Below, piece after piece: positions 1 through 7,586 of a DNA stretch of 64,000 nucleotides; position 1 is the stretch's first letter, and the number at the start of each line of letters is the position of its first letter. This DNA comes from an uncultured Solirubrobacterales bacterium (lineage in GTDB: Bacteria > Actinomycetota > Thermoleophilia > Solirubrobacterales > 70-9): NCBI GenBank assembly GCA_903939845.1, contig CAJAIJ010000007.1, positions 1-64,000 of the forward strand, given 5' to 3'. The notes below the pieces were generated by a model. The model was not told the DNA's origin. It saw nothing but the letters and a program-made list of their open reading frames with translations, and made no database searches. The position numbers and the translations under genes are program-made.

Positions 1-147
1 ACGGACGTGCGTCGAGGTGGTTCTCCGGCCGAGCAGGGCCAGGAGTCGCGGTTCCCGGAATAGCAGCGCTATTTCGGGGTTCCGACGACGAAGCGATGCG
101 ACTGCCGGAGGGCCTCCGCGACGTGCGGGCGATGCAGGGGGGATGGC

Positions 148-1734
148 TCATACAGGCATGACCCCATGCTTCTTCCAGGGCTTTTCGACCTTCTTGTCCT
201 TCGCCATCTCGAGCGCCTGGATCACGGTCTGACGGGTCTCGCGGGGATCGATGATGTCGTCGATCATCGCGTTGCCGGCAGCGATGTAGGGGTCGATCTG
301 CTCGCGGACTGCGTTCAGCATCGCCTCACGGGTCGCTTCGGGATCGTCGGACGCCTCGATCGCCGAGCGGCCGATGATGTTGACCGCACCCTCGGCACCC
401 ATCACCGAGACCTCGGCCCCGGGCCAGGCCACGATCAGATCGGGTTCGTAGGCCCGGCCACACATCACGTAGTAGCCGGCCCCGTAGGCCTTTCTGACCA
501 GGACCGTGATCTTCGGGACGGTCGCCCGGGAGACTGCGTAGAGCATCTTCGCTCCGTGGCGGATGATGCCCTCCTGCTCGACCTTCGAGCCGACCATGAA
601 GCCGGGGACGTCCTGAAGGAAGAGGAGCGGGATTCCGAAGGCGTCACAGAGGTTGATGAAGCGGGCCGCCTTGTCGGCCGAGTCGACATCGAGAATCCCC
701 CCCAGATGCTTGGGCTGGTTGGCGACGATCCCGACCGGCCGTCCCCCGAACCTGGCCAGGCAGGTGATCAGAGACTTAGCGAACTTCGGCTTGATGTCGA
801 AATAGTCGCCGTCGTCGACGGTCTCGGAGATGACCTCGTACATGTCGTACGGCTGGCGCGGGGATTCGGGGATGATCTCCAGGAGGCGGTCGGAGCCCCG
901 ATCGACAGGGTCGTCTGACTCGATGACCGGCGGCTTCTGCTCGCAGTTGGAGGGAAAGAAGGAGAGGTACTTCTTGACCGACTCGATGCACTCGGGATCG
1001 TCTTTGACCTCGAGATCGCCGACTCCGGACTTGCGGCAGTGGACCTTGGCCCCGCCGAGCTCTTCCATCTCGATCTCCTCGCCGGTCACGGCCTTGACCA
1101 GGTGGGGTCCGGCCAGGGCCATCGCACCCTGGCCAGAGACCATCGGGACGAAATCGGCCAGGGCCGGGATGTAGGCGGTTCCGGCAGCGCAGGGACCCAT
1201 CATCGCCGCCACCATCGGGACGACGCCCGACATCTCGACCTCTTCCCTGAACAGGTGACCCGAGCCGGCGAAGAGCGACCCGGCTGCCTCCTGGATCCGG
1301 GCCCCGGCCGAGTCGAGCAGCCAGACCAGAGGCATCCGCTTGGTCAGGGCCATCTCCCGGATCCTCGAAACCTTTGTCTCCCCGGTCTGGCCCATCGAGC
1401 CGGCCATAACGGTGAAGTCGTAGGCGACGATCGCGCAGGGTCGCCCGTCGACATCGCCCCAACCGGTGACGACGCCGTCTGCCGGGGCATCCCTGCCGGC
1501 CATGGCCGGCTGCGAGTAGTGGGGCCTGCCCTGCAGTCCGATCTCGACGAAAGTCCCCTCGTCGACCAGCAGGTCGATCCGCTCACGGGCAGTCAGTTTC
1601 CCGGCCGCGTGCTGCTTCTCGATCTTCTCCGCCCCCCCTCCGAGTCGGGCCCTTCCCCTCCGCTCGTGGAGCTGCTCGGTCAGCTCGGTCAGTGGGGCGG
1701 TCCCCGGAAGCCTGTTCTCGCTCTGCTCGCTCAT
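148..1734 (-). CDS. Acyl-CoA carboxylase carboxyltransferase (beta) subunit
   Basis: Carboxyltransferase subunit of a biotin-dependent acyl-CoA carboxylase (acetyl/propionyl-CoA type); it moves the carboxyl group from carboxybiotin to an acyl-CoA in the cytoplasm. The 528 aa length fits the PccB/AccD5 family. Visible family features are an N-terminal AARERIDLL-like segment (TARERIDLLVDEGTFVEIG), the oxyanion-forming stretch GPCAAGTAYIPALADF, and a C-terminal half with PGFMVGSKVEQEGIIRHGAK and YGAGYYVM. The ORF track runs 67 residues too far upstream; the ATG at 1734 shares one base with the stop of the enoyl-CoA hydratase gene (TGATG), with GGAAGGGA upstream as ribosome site. It forms a two-gene unit with that hydratase. 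No biotin carboxylase gene lies in the window; the small biotin carrier at 10718 could serve it (inference). The exact acyl-CoA substrate cannot be read from sequence. Confidence 0.93.
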   Translation of the reverse strand: MSEQSENRLPGTAPLTELTEQLHERRGRARLGGGAEKIEKQHAAGKLTARERIDLLVDEGTFVEIGLQGRPHYSQPAMAGRDAPADGVVTGWGDVDGRPCAIVAYDFTVMAGSMGQTGETKVSRIREMALTKRMPLVWLLDSAGARIQEAAGSLFAGSGHLFREEVEMSGVVPMVAAMMGPCAAGTAYIPALADFVPMVSGQGAMALAGPHLVKAVTGEEIEMEELGGAKVHCRKSGVGDLEVKDDPECIESVKKYLSFFPSNCEQKPPVIESDDPVDRGSDRLLEIIPESPRQPYDMYEVISETVDDGDYFDIKPKFAKSLITCLARFGGRPVGIVANQPKHLGGILDVDSADKAARFINLCDAFGIPLLFLQDVPGFMVGSKVEQEGIIRHGAKMLYAVSRATVPKITVLVRKAYGAGYYVMCGRAYEPDLIVAWPGAEVSVMGAEGAVNIIGRSAIEASDDPEATREAMLNAVREQIDPYIAAGNAMIDDIIDPRETRQTVIQALEMAKDKKVEKPWKKHGVMPV

Positions 1735-2531
1735 CAACGTCCCTTCCATTCCGGTTCGCGCTTCTCGAAGAAGGCCTTGACGCCCTCGATCGCATCTTCG
1801 GTCGAGAGTTCGATCGCCAACTGAGACCGGAGGTAGTCCAGTGCGTCGGCCAGTTCCATGTCGAGCTGCCTCCACATCGCGTCCTTGCCCAGACGCATGA
1901 TCAGCGGCGACCTCGCGGCCAACATCCCTGCCCACTCGGCCACCGCGTCATCGACCTGATCATGCGGGACGACCTTGTTGACGATGCCGGCTTCCCGCGC
2001 CTGCTCGGCATCGAGGCGCTCGCCCAGCAGGAGCATCTCGTTCGTCTTCTTTCTGGGGACGTTCCGGTAGATCAGCGCCATGATCATGAACGGGAAGAGG
2101 CCGACCGTGATCTCGGGCGTCCCGAAGGTCGCGCGGTCGGAGGCGACGATCAGGTCGCAGGCGAGGGCCAGACCGAGTGAGCCGGCCAGGACATGTCCCT
2201 TGGCAGCGACGACGGTCGGTTTGCCGAGCTCACCGATGGCCTTGAAGCAGTCGGGGAAGCGCTTGGCGCCCTCGAACTTTTCGACCGTCCCGGCGTCACC
2301 GCCGAAGGCCGAGAGGTTTCCGCCTGCCGAGAAGACCTTCTCGTGCGACGAGGCCAGAACGACGACCCGAACCTCTTCGTCGGTCTTTGCCATCGACAAC
2401 GAGCAGAGCAGTTCATCCAGCAACTGGTCCGACAGGGCATTGCGGGTGTCGGGGTCGTCGAGGGTGATCGTGGCGATGTGCCCGTCGACCTCGTAGCGGA
2501 CTTTCTCAAATTCTCCTCCGGATTCGCTCAT
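1734..2531 (-). CDS. Enoyl-CoA hydratase/isomerase family protein
   Basis: Crotonase-fold enzyme of 265 aa acting on an acyl-CoA thioester, probably hydrating a trans-2-enoyl-CoA in fatty-acid or branched-chain breakdown. Seen in the sequence: the N-terminal ITLDDPDTRNALSDQL signature, the first oxyanion loop FSAGGNLSAFGG and the second region AAKGHVLAGSLGLALACDL. The start MSESGGEF at 2531 is preferred over the upstream GTG of the ORF track. The gene is translationally coupled to the carboxyltransferase downstream and divergent from the acyl-CoA dehydrogenase at 2678, sharing a short intergenic region with two inverted repeats. Such gene groups often degrade a specific CoA ester; the substrate is unknown. 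Confidence 0.9.
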   Translation of the reverse strand: MSESGGEFEKVRYEVDGHIATITLDDPDTRNALSDQLLDELLCSLSMAKTDEEVRVVVLASSHEKVFSAGGNLSAFGGDAGTVEKFEGAKRFPDCFKAIGELGKPTVVAAKGHVLAGSLGLALACDLIVASDRATFGTPEITVGLFPFMIMALIYRNVPRKKTNEMLLLGERLDAEQAREAGIVNKVVPHDQVDDAVAEWAGMLAARSPLIMRLGKDAMWRQLDMELADALDYLRSQLAIELSTEDAIEGVKAFFEKREPEWKGR

Positions 2532-2559
2532 GGCGCCGGACGATACCAATAAACGAGGA

Positions 2560-2580
2560 GTAGAAAGTGTTACTCTCTAC
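2560..2580. promoter_or_regulatory. Imperfect 21-bp palindrome, candidate TetR-type operator
   Basis: GTAGA-A-AGT-GTT-ACT-C-TCTAC pairs at 8 of 10 positions around a central T. It lies between the divergent enoyl-CoA hydratase and acyl-CoA dehydrogenase genes. Palindromes of this size between divergent fatty-acid genes are typical of TetR/FadR-like repressors in actinobacteria, but no regulator gene is adjacent, so the link is inference. Confidence 0.5.
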
Positions 2581-2596
2581 TTGCCCAAACGGGCAA
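2581..2596. repeat. Inverted repeat TTGCCC-AAAC-GGGCAA
   Basis: A perfect 6-bp inverted repeat with a 4-nt spacer, directly after the 21-bp palindrome and about 80 nt before the acyl-CoA dehydrogenase start. It could be a second operator or a small leader hairpin; the sequence alone does not decide. Confidence 0.45.
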
Positions 2597-2677
2597 TCAA
2601 GGATCAGAGATTCAGACGGAGCCACCCACCACCTGCCGATACCGCAGTGCCGGGATCCAGGGAGCAAGGAGACGAGA

Positions 2678-3877
2678 GTGAGCCAGACAGTCATCAAGCC
2701 CGACTACGAGAAGGCCCAGAAGCACTTCATCTTCACCCAGGAGCACGAAGACCTCAGGGAGTCGATGGAGGAGTGGGTCAAGAAGGAGCTCTACCCCCAT
2801 CGCAACGAGTGGGAAGAGACGAAGTGGCCCGATTCGGCCATGGAGCGGGCCGGTGAGCTCGGCTACCTCGGCCTCTGCTTCCCCGAGGAGTACGGAGGAC
2901 AGGGCGGCGACTACTACTACTCGCTGGTCCGTGCCGAGGCTCTCAGCCACGCCGGATCGGGCGGGCTCGGGATGGGCTTCGCGGTCCAGACCGACATGGT
3001 CCTTCCTCCGATCGAGATGCTCGGAACCGAGGAGCAGAAGCAGCAGTATCTGGTCCCCGGAATCCAGGGCAAGCGGATCGGGTGCCTCGGGATCACCGAG
3101 CCCGGAGCCGGCTCCGATGTGGCCTCGATCAGGACCACGGCAAAGCTCGACGGCGACGAATACGTGATCAACGGGTCGAAGACCTTCATCACCAACGCGG
3201 CCCGTGCCGACTTCATCGTGCTGGTCGCCAAGACCGACCCGGATGCCGGACACGACGGGATCTCCCTGCTCCTGATCGACATCAGGGACGAGGACGGCAA
3301 CGAGCTGCCGGGATTCTCGGTCGCCCAGAACCTGGAGAAGATGGGGATGGAGGCCTCGGACACCTGCGAGATCGCCTTCGAGGACATGCGGGTCCCGGCG
3401 GACTCGATCCTCGGTGAAGTCGGAAAGGGCTTCTACCACATCACCTGGGAGCTCCAGGGCGAGCGACTGGTGGCTGCTGCCGGCTCGAACGCCGGTGCCG
3501 AGAGGCTGCTGGAAACATCGATCCAGTACGCCCAGGAGCGCGAGGCGTTCGGACGGCCGATCGGGAAGTTCCAGACGATCCGGCACAAGATCGCCGCAAT
3601 GGCGACCAAGATCGAGGCCTCCAAGCAGTTCACCTACACGGTGGCCTGGAGGTTTGCCAACGGGGAGTACCCGGTTCGCGAGATCTCGATGGCGAAGCTG
3701 CTCTCGGCCCAGATGGCCTGTGAGGTCGCCGACGAGACGATCCAGATTCACGGTGGCTGGGGATACATGAAGGAGTACGAGGTCGAGCGCCACTACCGCG
3801 ACGTCCGGTTGAACCGGATCGGAGCGGGCACCGACGAGATCATGCTCGAGGTGATCGGCCGCTCCTACGGCCTGTAG
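2678..3877 (+). CDS. Acyl-CoA dehydrogenase
   Basis: FAD-dependent acyl-CoA dehydrogenase of 399 aa that introduces the 2,3-double bond into an acyl-CoA and passes electrons to an electron-transfer flavoprotein. Family signatures are plain: GCLGITEPGAGSDVASIRTTA (FAD/substrate loop), INGSKTFITNAARADF, and the C-terminal IQIHGGWGYMKEYEVERHYRD followed by GAGTDEIMLEVIGR. GTG at 2678 is chosen because AAGGAG sits 6 nt upstream; the 37 upstream residues of the ORF track cross the operator repeats and do not look coding. Divergent from the enoyl-CoA hydratase/carboxyltransferase pair, suggesting shared control and consecutive steps of one degradation pathway. Chain-length or branched-chain preference is not evident. 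Confidence 0.93.
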   Translation: MSQTVIKPDYEKAQKHFIFTQEHEDLRESMEEWVKKELYPHRNEWEETKWPDSAMERAGELGYLGLCFPEEYGGQGGDYYYSLVRAEALSHAGSGGLGMGFAVQTDMVLPPIEMLGTEEQKQQYLVPGIQGKRIGCLGITEPGAGSDVASIRTTAKLDGDEYVINGSKTFITNAARADFIVLVAKTDPDAGHDGISLLLIDIRDEDGNELPGFSVAQNLEKMGMEASDTCEIAFEDMRVPADSILGEVGKGFYHITWELQGERLVAAAGSNAGAERLLETSIQYAQEREAFGRPIGKFQTIRHKIAAMATKIEASKQFTYTVAWRFANGEYPVREISMAKLLSAQMACEVADETIQIHGGWGYMKEYEVERHYRDVRLNRIGAGTDEIMLEVIGRSYGL

Positions 3878-3921
3878 GTAGTTGAGCCGCCCCAGGGCGG
3901 CGAGAGTCACGCAGCACCCAG

Positions 3922-3953
3922 AGGCCCGGGTCCAAACAGTCGGACCCGGGCCT
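3922..3953 (+). terminator. Strong hairpin terminator after acyl-CoA dehydrogenase
   Basis: A 12-bp perfect stem (AGGCCCGGGTCC / GGACCCGGGCCT) with an 8-nt loop, followed by CATTTCATT. It lies 45 nt after the dehydrogenase stop and before the convergent toxin gene, so it may work for both strands. Confidence 0.75.
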
Positions 3954-4023
3954 CATTTCATTCAGCTCTTCCAGAGTTTCGCCCGGGCGCCCGTCTCCCG
4001 GTGGCGGCCGGGATTCGGAGCGA

Positions 4024-4443
4024 CTACTGGCCGAAGGGGTTCAGGGTGATGGCCGGAGAAGATGCGATGTCAGCGGTGTTGCGGGTGACCAGGGTCAGGT
4101 CGTGGACGATCGCGGTTGCCGCCAGAAGGCCATCGACCACAGGTAGAGGGTCGGGGACGTTGATCCGCCCCCACTCCTCGGCAACGATGACATCCACCGG
4201 CAGGATCCTGTCCTCGTACTCCCCGGCGATCCCGGCTAGCCAGCGATCGAGCACCTCGGCTGAAGCCTCGTCGCGCCGGGCGATTCGTTCGATGCCGCGC
4301 CTCAGCTCACCTATCACCAGAACACTCAGGAAGAGGCCTTCGTCGGCGACCGAGGAGATCCAATCCCGAACTCCGGGGTCGGCCCGGTTGCCCTTCCTCA
4401 GCTCCGACACGACATTCGTGTCGACCAGGTATCCGGCGGTCAC
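4024..4443 (-). CDS. PIN-domain toxin, VapC/FitB type
   Basis: Predicted PIN-domain ribonuclease toxin of 139 aa. The acidic metal-binding residues are in LVDTNVVSEL at the N-terminus, VIGELRRGIERI in the middle and VVDGLLAATA toward the C-terminus, the usual order for VapC-like nucleases that cleave tRNA or rRNA. The ORF track start lies inside the antitoxin gene; GTG at 4443 gives the normal PIN N-terminus (VTAGYLVDTNVV) and lies 7 nt after the antitoxin stop. It forms a two-gene operon with the upstream ribbon-helix-helix antitoxin. Its RNA target is unknown. Confidence 0.88.
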   Translation of the reverse strand: MTAGYLVDTNVVSELRKGNRADPGVRDWISSVADEGLFLSVLVIGELRRGIERIARRDEASAEVLDRWLAGIAGEYEDRILPVDVIVAEEWGRINVPDPLPVVDGLLAATAIVHDLTLVTRNTADIASSPAITLNPFGQ

Positions 4444-4450
4444 GGTCAGA

Positions 4451-4681
4451 TCAGAGTGCCGGCTCTCGGCCGAGGTCCGCTGGCCGCTCGAAGTCCTCGT
4501 CCTCCCCGACCTCGGGCATCCCGGCCAGAGCGTCAGCGAGCGAGATCCGGGACTCCCCGAACAGCGCGGCCCGAAGTATCTGCCGGTGCTCCTCCTCGGC
4601 CGAGTGGCCCTTGCGGGCCGCACGGACCTTGAGTCTGGTCACCAGATCAACTTCTATGCCGCGTACGAGTAGCTGGGCCAT
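4451..4681 (-). CDS. FitA/VapB-like ribbon-helix-helix antitoxin
   Basis: A 76 aa protein starting MAQLLVRGIEVDLVTRLKVR and continuing ARKGHSAEEEHRQILR, which matches the FitA-like RHS DNA-binding antitoxin pattern. The acidic C-terminal tail (VGEDEDFERPAD) would wrap the toxin. ATG at 4681 is preferred over the ORF-track start at 4723 because the extension crosses the putative operator. RHS antitoxins normally repress their own promoter, in complex with the toxin. Confidence 0.87.
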   Translation of the reverse strand: MAQLLVRGIEVDLVTRLKVRAARKGHSAEEEHRQILRAALFGESRISLADALAGMPEVGEDEDFERPADLGREPAL

Positions 4682-4686
4682 GGTGA

Positions 4687-4701
4687 TATCAATGCTATCA
4701 A
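4687..4701. promoter_or_regulatory. Direct repeat TATCAA-tgc-TATCAA upstream of antitoxin
   Basis: Two TATCAA copies with a 9-bp period sit just upstream of the antitoxin start, in a locally AT-rich patch of an otherwise GC-rich region. This fits a ribbon-helix-helix operator and autoregulation (inference). Confidence 0.45.
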
Positions 4702-4861
4702 GACTGGTGGAGGCTCTTTTCATCCTTCCTTAGGAGTTCCCGACCGGCGTAACTCTCCCCCTCTCCCAAGGCTGGCCGAGAAGGCGCCGCCGGTGTACCT
4801 GCTGGCCATTGCTCATATAGTCCGGCCCGCAACCGAGACAAGTGACAAGGAGCTGGAACTG

Positions 4862-5692
4862 ATGGGACTTCTGAACGGAAAGAACGCGATCGTCACGGGA
4901 TCTGCAAGGGGAATCGGCCGGGCGACGGCCGAGCTCTTCGCAGCCGAGGGCGCGAACGTAATGATCAACGACCTCGACGCCGACGCGGCCGAGCAGGCCT
5001 CCTCCGAGATCGAGGGCGCGACCGCCGTCTTCGCCGGTGACCTGACCGAAGCCGACGCCGCCGACCGCATGGTCGAGGCTGCGATGGAGGCATTCGACTC
5101 GATCGACATCGTCGTCAACAACGCCGGCTACACCTGGGACGGCGTCGCTCACAAGATGACCGACGAGCAGTTCCAGGCGATGCTCGACATCCACACGATC
5201 GTCCCGTTCCGGGTCGCCAGGGCGCTCGCACCTCACTGGCGGGATGCCGCCAAGGTCGAGGCCGGCGAGGGCCGCGAGGTCTTCCGCAAGCTGATCAACG
5301 TCTCCTCGGTCTCGGGGACGATGGGCAACGCCGGACAGGCCAACTACAGCGCCGCCAAGGCCGGCGTAGTCGGCCTGACCAAGACTCTGGCCAAGGAGTG
5401 GGGTCAGTTCAAGATCAACGTCAACGCGGTCGCCTTCGGGTTCGTCGAGACACGTCTGACGGCATCGAAGGATGGCGGCGAGACAGTGACCGGTCCGGGC
5501 GGCGAGGAGATCCAGCTCGGAATCCCGGACCAGCTCAGGGCGATGGCTTCGATGATCATCCCGCTCGGCCGTCCGGCAACTCCGGATGAGGCCTCGGGCC
5601 CGGTTCTATTCCTCGCCTCGGGACTCTCCGACTACGTTCACGGCCAGGTCCTGAACGTGACCGGTGGCCAGTTCGGAGGCATGTACACCTGA
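4862..5692 (+). CDS. SDR family NAD(P)-dependent oxidoreductase (FabG-like)
   Basis: Short-chain dehydrogenase of 276 aa. The Rossmann motif GSARGIGRA is at the N-terminus, NNAG follows, and the catalytic serine is in INVSSVSG with YSAAKAG supplying the YxxxK pair. An unusual insertion (KVEAGEGREVFRK) precedes the catalytic Ser strand, and the C-terminus is the classical FLASGLSDYVHGQVLNVTGG. ATG at 4862 has AAGGAG about 9 nt upstream, so the 23 residues before it in the ORF track are excluded. Likely a 3-oxoacyl or 3-hydroxyacyl-CoA/ACP reductase; the substrate is not determinable. It is monocistronic, ending in a clear terminator. Confidence 0.9.
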   Translation: MGLLNGKNAIVTGSARGIGRATAELFAAEGANVMINDLDADAAEQASSEIEGATAVFAGDLTEADAADRMVEAAMEAFDSIDIVVNNAGYTWDGVAHKMTDEQFQAMLDIHTIVPFRVARALAPHWRDAAKVEAGEGREVFRKLINVSSVSGTMGNAGQANYSAAKAGVVGLTKTLAKEWGQFKINVNAVAFGFVETRLTASKDGGETVTGPGGEEIQLGIPDQLRAMASMIIPLGRPATPDEASGPVLFLASGLSDYVHGQVLNVTGGQFGGMYT

Positions 5693-5728
5693 TCGGGACC
5701 CCGCCCTCGGGCGATATGCCGGCGAATC

Positions 5729-5750
5729 GGGGGCCGCAAGGCCCCTTTTT
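5729..5750 (+). terminator. Rho-independent terminator after SDR gene
   Basis: GGGGCC-GCAA-GGCCCC stem-loop with a GCAA tetraloop followed by five T residues, 37 nt after the SDR stop codon. Confidence 0.9.
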
Positions 5751-5772
5751 CGTGCCCCGGCAGGGGTCCGGG

Positions 5773-6621
5773 TCAGTCCCGGCTCTCGGCAGGGATGTCC
5801 TCGCCTCCGCCGGTGAAGGCCGGGGGCGGGAAGGGGCCGAACCAGTTGTCACGGCCCCCGTCGATCGTGATCACGGAGCCGGAGTGGAAGGCGCCGGCGT
5901 CGCTCGTCAGGAAGGCGATGATCCAGGCCATCTCCTCCTCCCTGCCGGCCCGTCCCATCGGGATCGTGCGGTCGATCGCATCGACGACCTCTTTCGGATA
6001 TTTGGTGACGAACGTGTCGGTCGTGAACTGGCCAGCTGCCAGAGCACATGTCCGGACCCCGAACCGCGCCCACTCGGTGGCGAGGGTTCGCATCATGTTC
6101 TCGACCGCGGCGCGGGCCGCTCCGGAATGGACCATCCCGGGCATTCCGTTGTGGGGCGAGAGGGTCACCGAGAGCACCGAACCGGACCCCTGCGGGATGA
6201 AGGCCCTGGTGGCGGCGGCATGGGTCATCAGCCAGGTCCCGGTCACATTGAGCTCGATCACGGTCCTGAAGCCCTTGGGGCTGATCGCCTCGGCCGGACT
6301 GAGGAACTGGCCGCCGGCGTTGTTGACGAGGGTGTCGATCCGGTCGTGGCGGGCCAGGATCTCGTCGAAGAAGGCGTCCACGGCCTCTTCCTCCCGGATG
6401 TCGAGAGTCGAGAACTCGAAGGTTCCGGGAAGCCCTTCCGCCAGCGAGGCGGTCTCCTCCAGCGGCTCGGACCGCCTGCCACACCCGATCACGGTGGCGC
6501 CGAGCCGGATCATCTCGAGCGATGCCGCTCTGCCCAGTCCGGTTCCGGCACCCGAGACCACGACGACCCTGCCTTCGAGGAGGCCGTCGCGGAAAATCTC
6601 CGATCGTGAACTGGGTCCCAT
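5773..6621 (-). CDS. SDR family oxidoreductase (2,4-dienoyl-CoA reductase-like)
   Basis: Short-chain dehydrogenase of 282 aa with GAGTGLGRA (NADP-binding), NNAGG, and a C-terminal GSVITIDGGRDNW. The segment GQFLSPAEAISPKGFRTVIE recalls the 2,4-dienoyl-CoA reductase/peroxisomal trans-enoyl reductase subgroup. The catalytic region reads SVTLSPHNGMPGMVHSGAARA, where the usual Tyr of YxxxK is replaced by His, so activity may be altered; dienoyl-CoA reductases also lack the canonical Tyr. Start at 6621 is supported by TAGGGT at 6633-6638, which would place transcription a few nt upstream; the ORF-track GTG lies upstream of that hexamer. Divergent from the MBL-fold gene. Confidence 0.85.
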   Translation of the reverse strand: MGPSSRSEIFRDGLLEGRVVVVSGAGTGLGRAASLEMIRLGATVIGCGRRSEPLEETASLAEGLPGTFEFSTLDIREEEAVDAFFDEILARHDRIDTLVNNAGGQFLSPAEAISPKGFRTVIELNVTGTWLMTHAAATRAFIPQGSGSVLSVTLSPHNGMPGMVHSGAARAAVENMMRTLATEWARFGVRTCALAAGQFTTDTFVTKYPKEVVDAIDRTIPMGRAGREEEMAWIIAFLTSDAGAFHSGSVITIDGGRDNWFGPFPPPAFTGGGEDIPAESRD

Positions 6622-6632
6622 TAGACCCGACA

Positions 6633-6638
6633 ACCCTA
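6633..6638 (-). promoter_or_regulatory. -10 hexamer TAGGGT for SDR gene
   Basis: TAGGGT read on the minus strand, 11 nt before the chosen ATG. It implies a very short 5' leader. Confidence 0.4.
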
Positions 6639-6657
6639 CTGTCACCCCGGTCGACTG

Positions 6658-6663
6658 TATCTT
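6658..6663 (+). promoter_or_regulatory. -10 hexamer TATCTT, leaderless MBL-fold gene
   Basis: TATCTT lies exactly 6 nt before the ATG at 6670, so transcription would begin at the A of the start codon. The same arrangement recurs through the window. Confidence 0.5.
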
Positions 6664-6669
6664 CGGGTC

Positions 6670-7575
6670 ATGGCAGTTCAGGCGCTACCGACTCCGTTGA
6701 CCTCGCCGCTTCCCGGCGGCTCCGCGGATGCCCATGTCGTAGTCGAGCCGATCATCACCGGTGAGGTGGGCGTCGTTCAGGAGATCCAGTCCAGCCCGTC
6801 GGGCGAGATGGGCTTCCTGAAGGCACTGAGAAAGATGCGCGGTCCGACCGTTGCGGTGCCGGTTCCGGCCTTTCTGGTCAGGCATCCGACCGCCGGGCTG
6901 GTCCTGATCGATACCGGGCTGCACCCCTCGATCGCGAGCGATCCCGAAGCCAACCTCGGCCGTCTGGCGGCCTCGTTCACGGAGTGGACCGTCCGTCCCG
7001 GAGAAGACGTCGCATCCCGCCTCAGGGCCAACGACACCGACCCTTCCGAAGTCGGGACGGTGATCATGACCCACCTCCACCTCGACCACGCGTCCGGCAT
7101 CTCGGAGTTCCCCGGGGCGACCTTCGTCGTTTCCTCGAAGGAATGGGACGACGCATGCTCAGGCCTCTTTCCGCTCCTCAAGTACTACCGTCGACAGCAG
7201 TTCGATCATGCCTTCGATTTCCGCACCGTCGACTACTCGTCCGACTCGACCAACTCCTTCTCGACCTTCGGTCGCTCCTTCGACCTTTTCGGGGACGGCT
7301 CGGTCGTCCTGGTCTCGACCCCCGGGCACTCGGCCGGGCACCAGTCGGTGGTGCTTCGACTCGCTGACCGCCCGATGCTCATCGCCGGAGATGCGATCTT
7401 CCTGGCCGGGCAGCTCGAGCCGGGGGCCGACCTCGCAGCCCGACCTGAAGACCGGCACGAGTACGAACGAAGCATTCGGGAGATGCAGCTTTTCCGACGC
7501 GAAAACCCGTCGGCGATCATCACCCCCGGACACGACCCCGAGTTCTACGACCGGCTCCCCGACCGGCTCGGCTGA
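6670..7575 (+). CDS. MBL-fold metallo-hydrolase (AHL-lactonase-like)
   Basis: Metallo-beta-lactamase-fold hydrolase of 301 aa. The dinuclear zinc motif HLHLDHASG (HxHxDH) is followed by the later ligands in STPGHSAGHQS (His), LIAGDAIFL (Asp) and ITPGHDPEF (His), the full set of the fold. Layout and length resemble N-acyl-homoserine-lactonase-like members of the family, but substrate assignment within MBL proteins is unreliable from sequence. No signal peptide, so cytoplasmic. It converges on plsC with only 11 nt between the stops and appears to be a single leaderless gene. Confidence 0.87.
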   Translation: MAVQALPTPLTSPLPGGSADAHVVVEPIITGEVGVVQEIQSSPSGEMGFLKALRKMRGPTVAVPVPAFLVRHPTAGLVLIDTGLHPSIASDPEANLGRLAASFTEWTVRPGEDVASRLRANDTDPSEVGTVIMTHLHLDHASGISEFPGATFVVSSKEWDDACSGLFPLLKYYRRQQFDHAFDFRTVDYSSDSTNSFSTFGRSFDLFGDGSVVLVSTPGHSAGHQSVVLRLADRPMLIAGDAIFLAGQLEPGADLAARPEDRHEYERSIREMQLFRRENPSAIITPGHDPEFYDRLPDRLG

Positions 7576-7586
7576 GCGGCCTCAGC

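Noticed and set aside
1-147. Possible gene end at the left window edge
   Set aside because: A plus-strand frame ends at TAG 61-63 and a minus-strand frame opens at 151 with an ATGA overlap, but both fragments are too short and lack any motif, so no gene is called.
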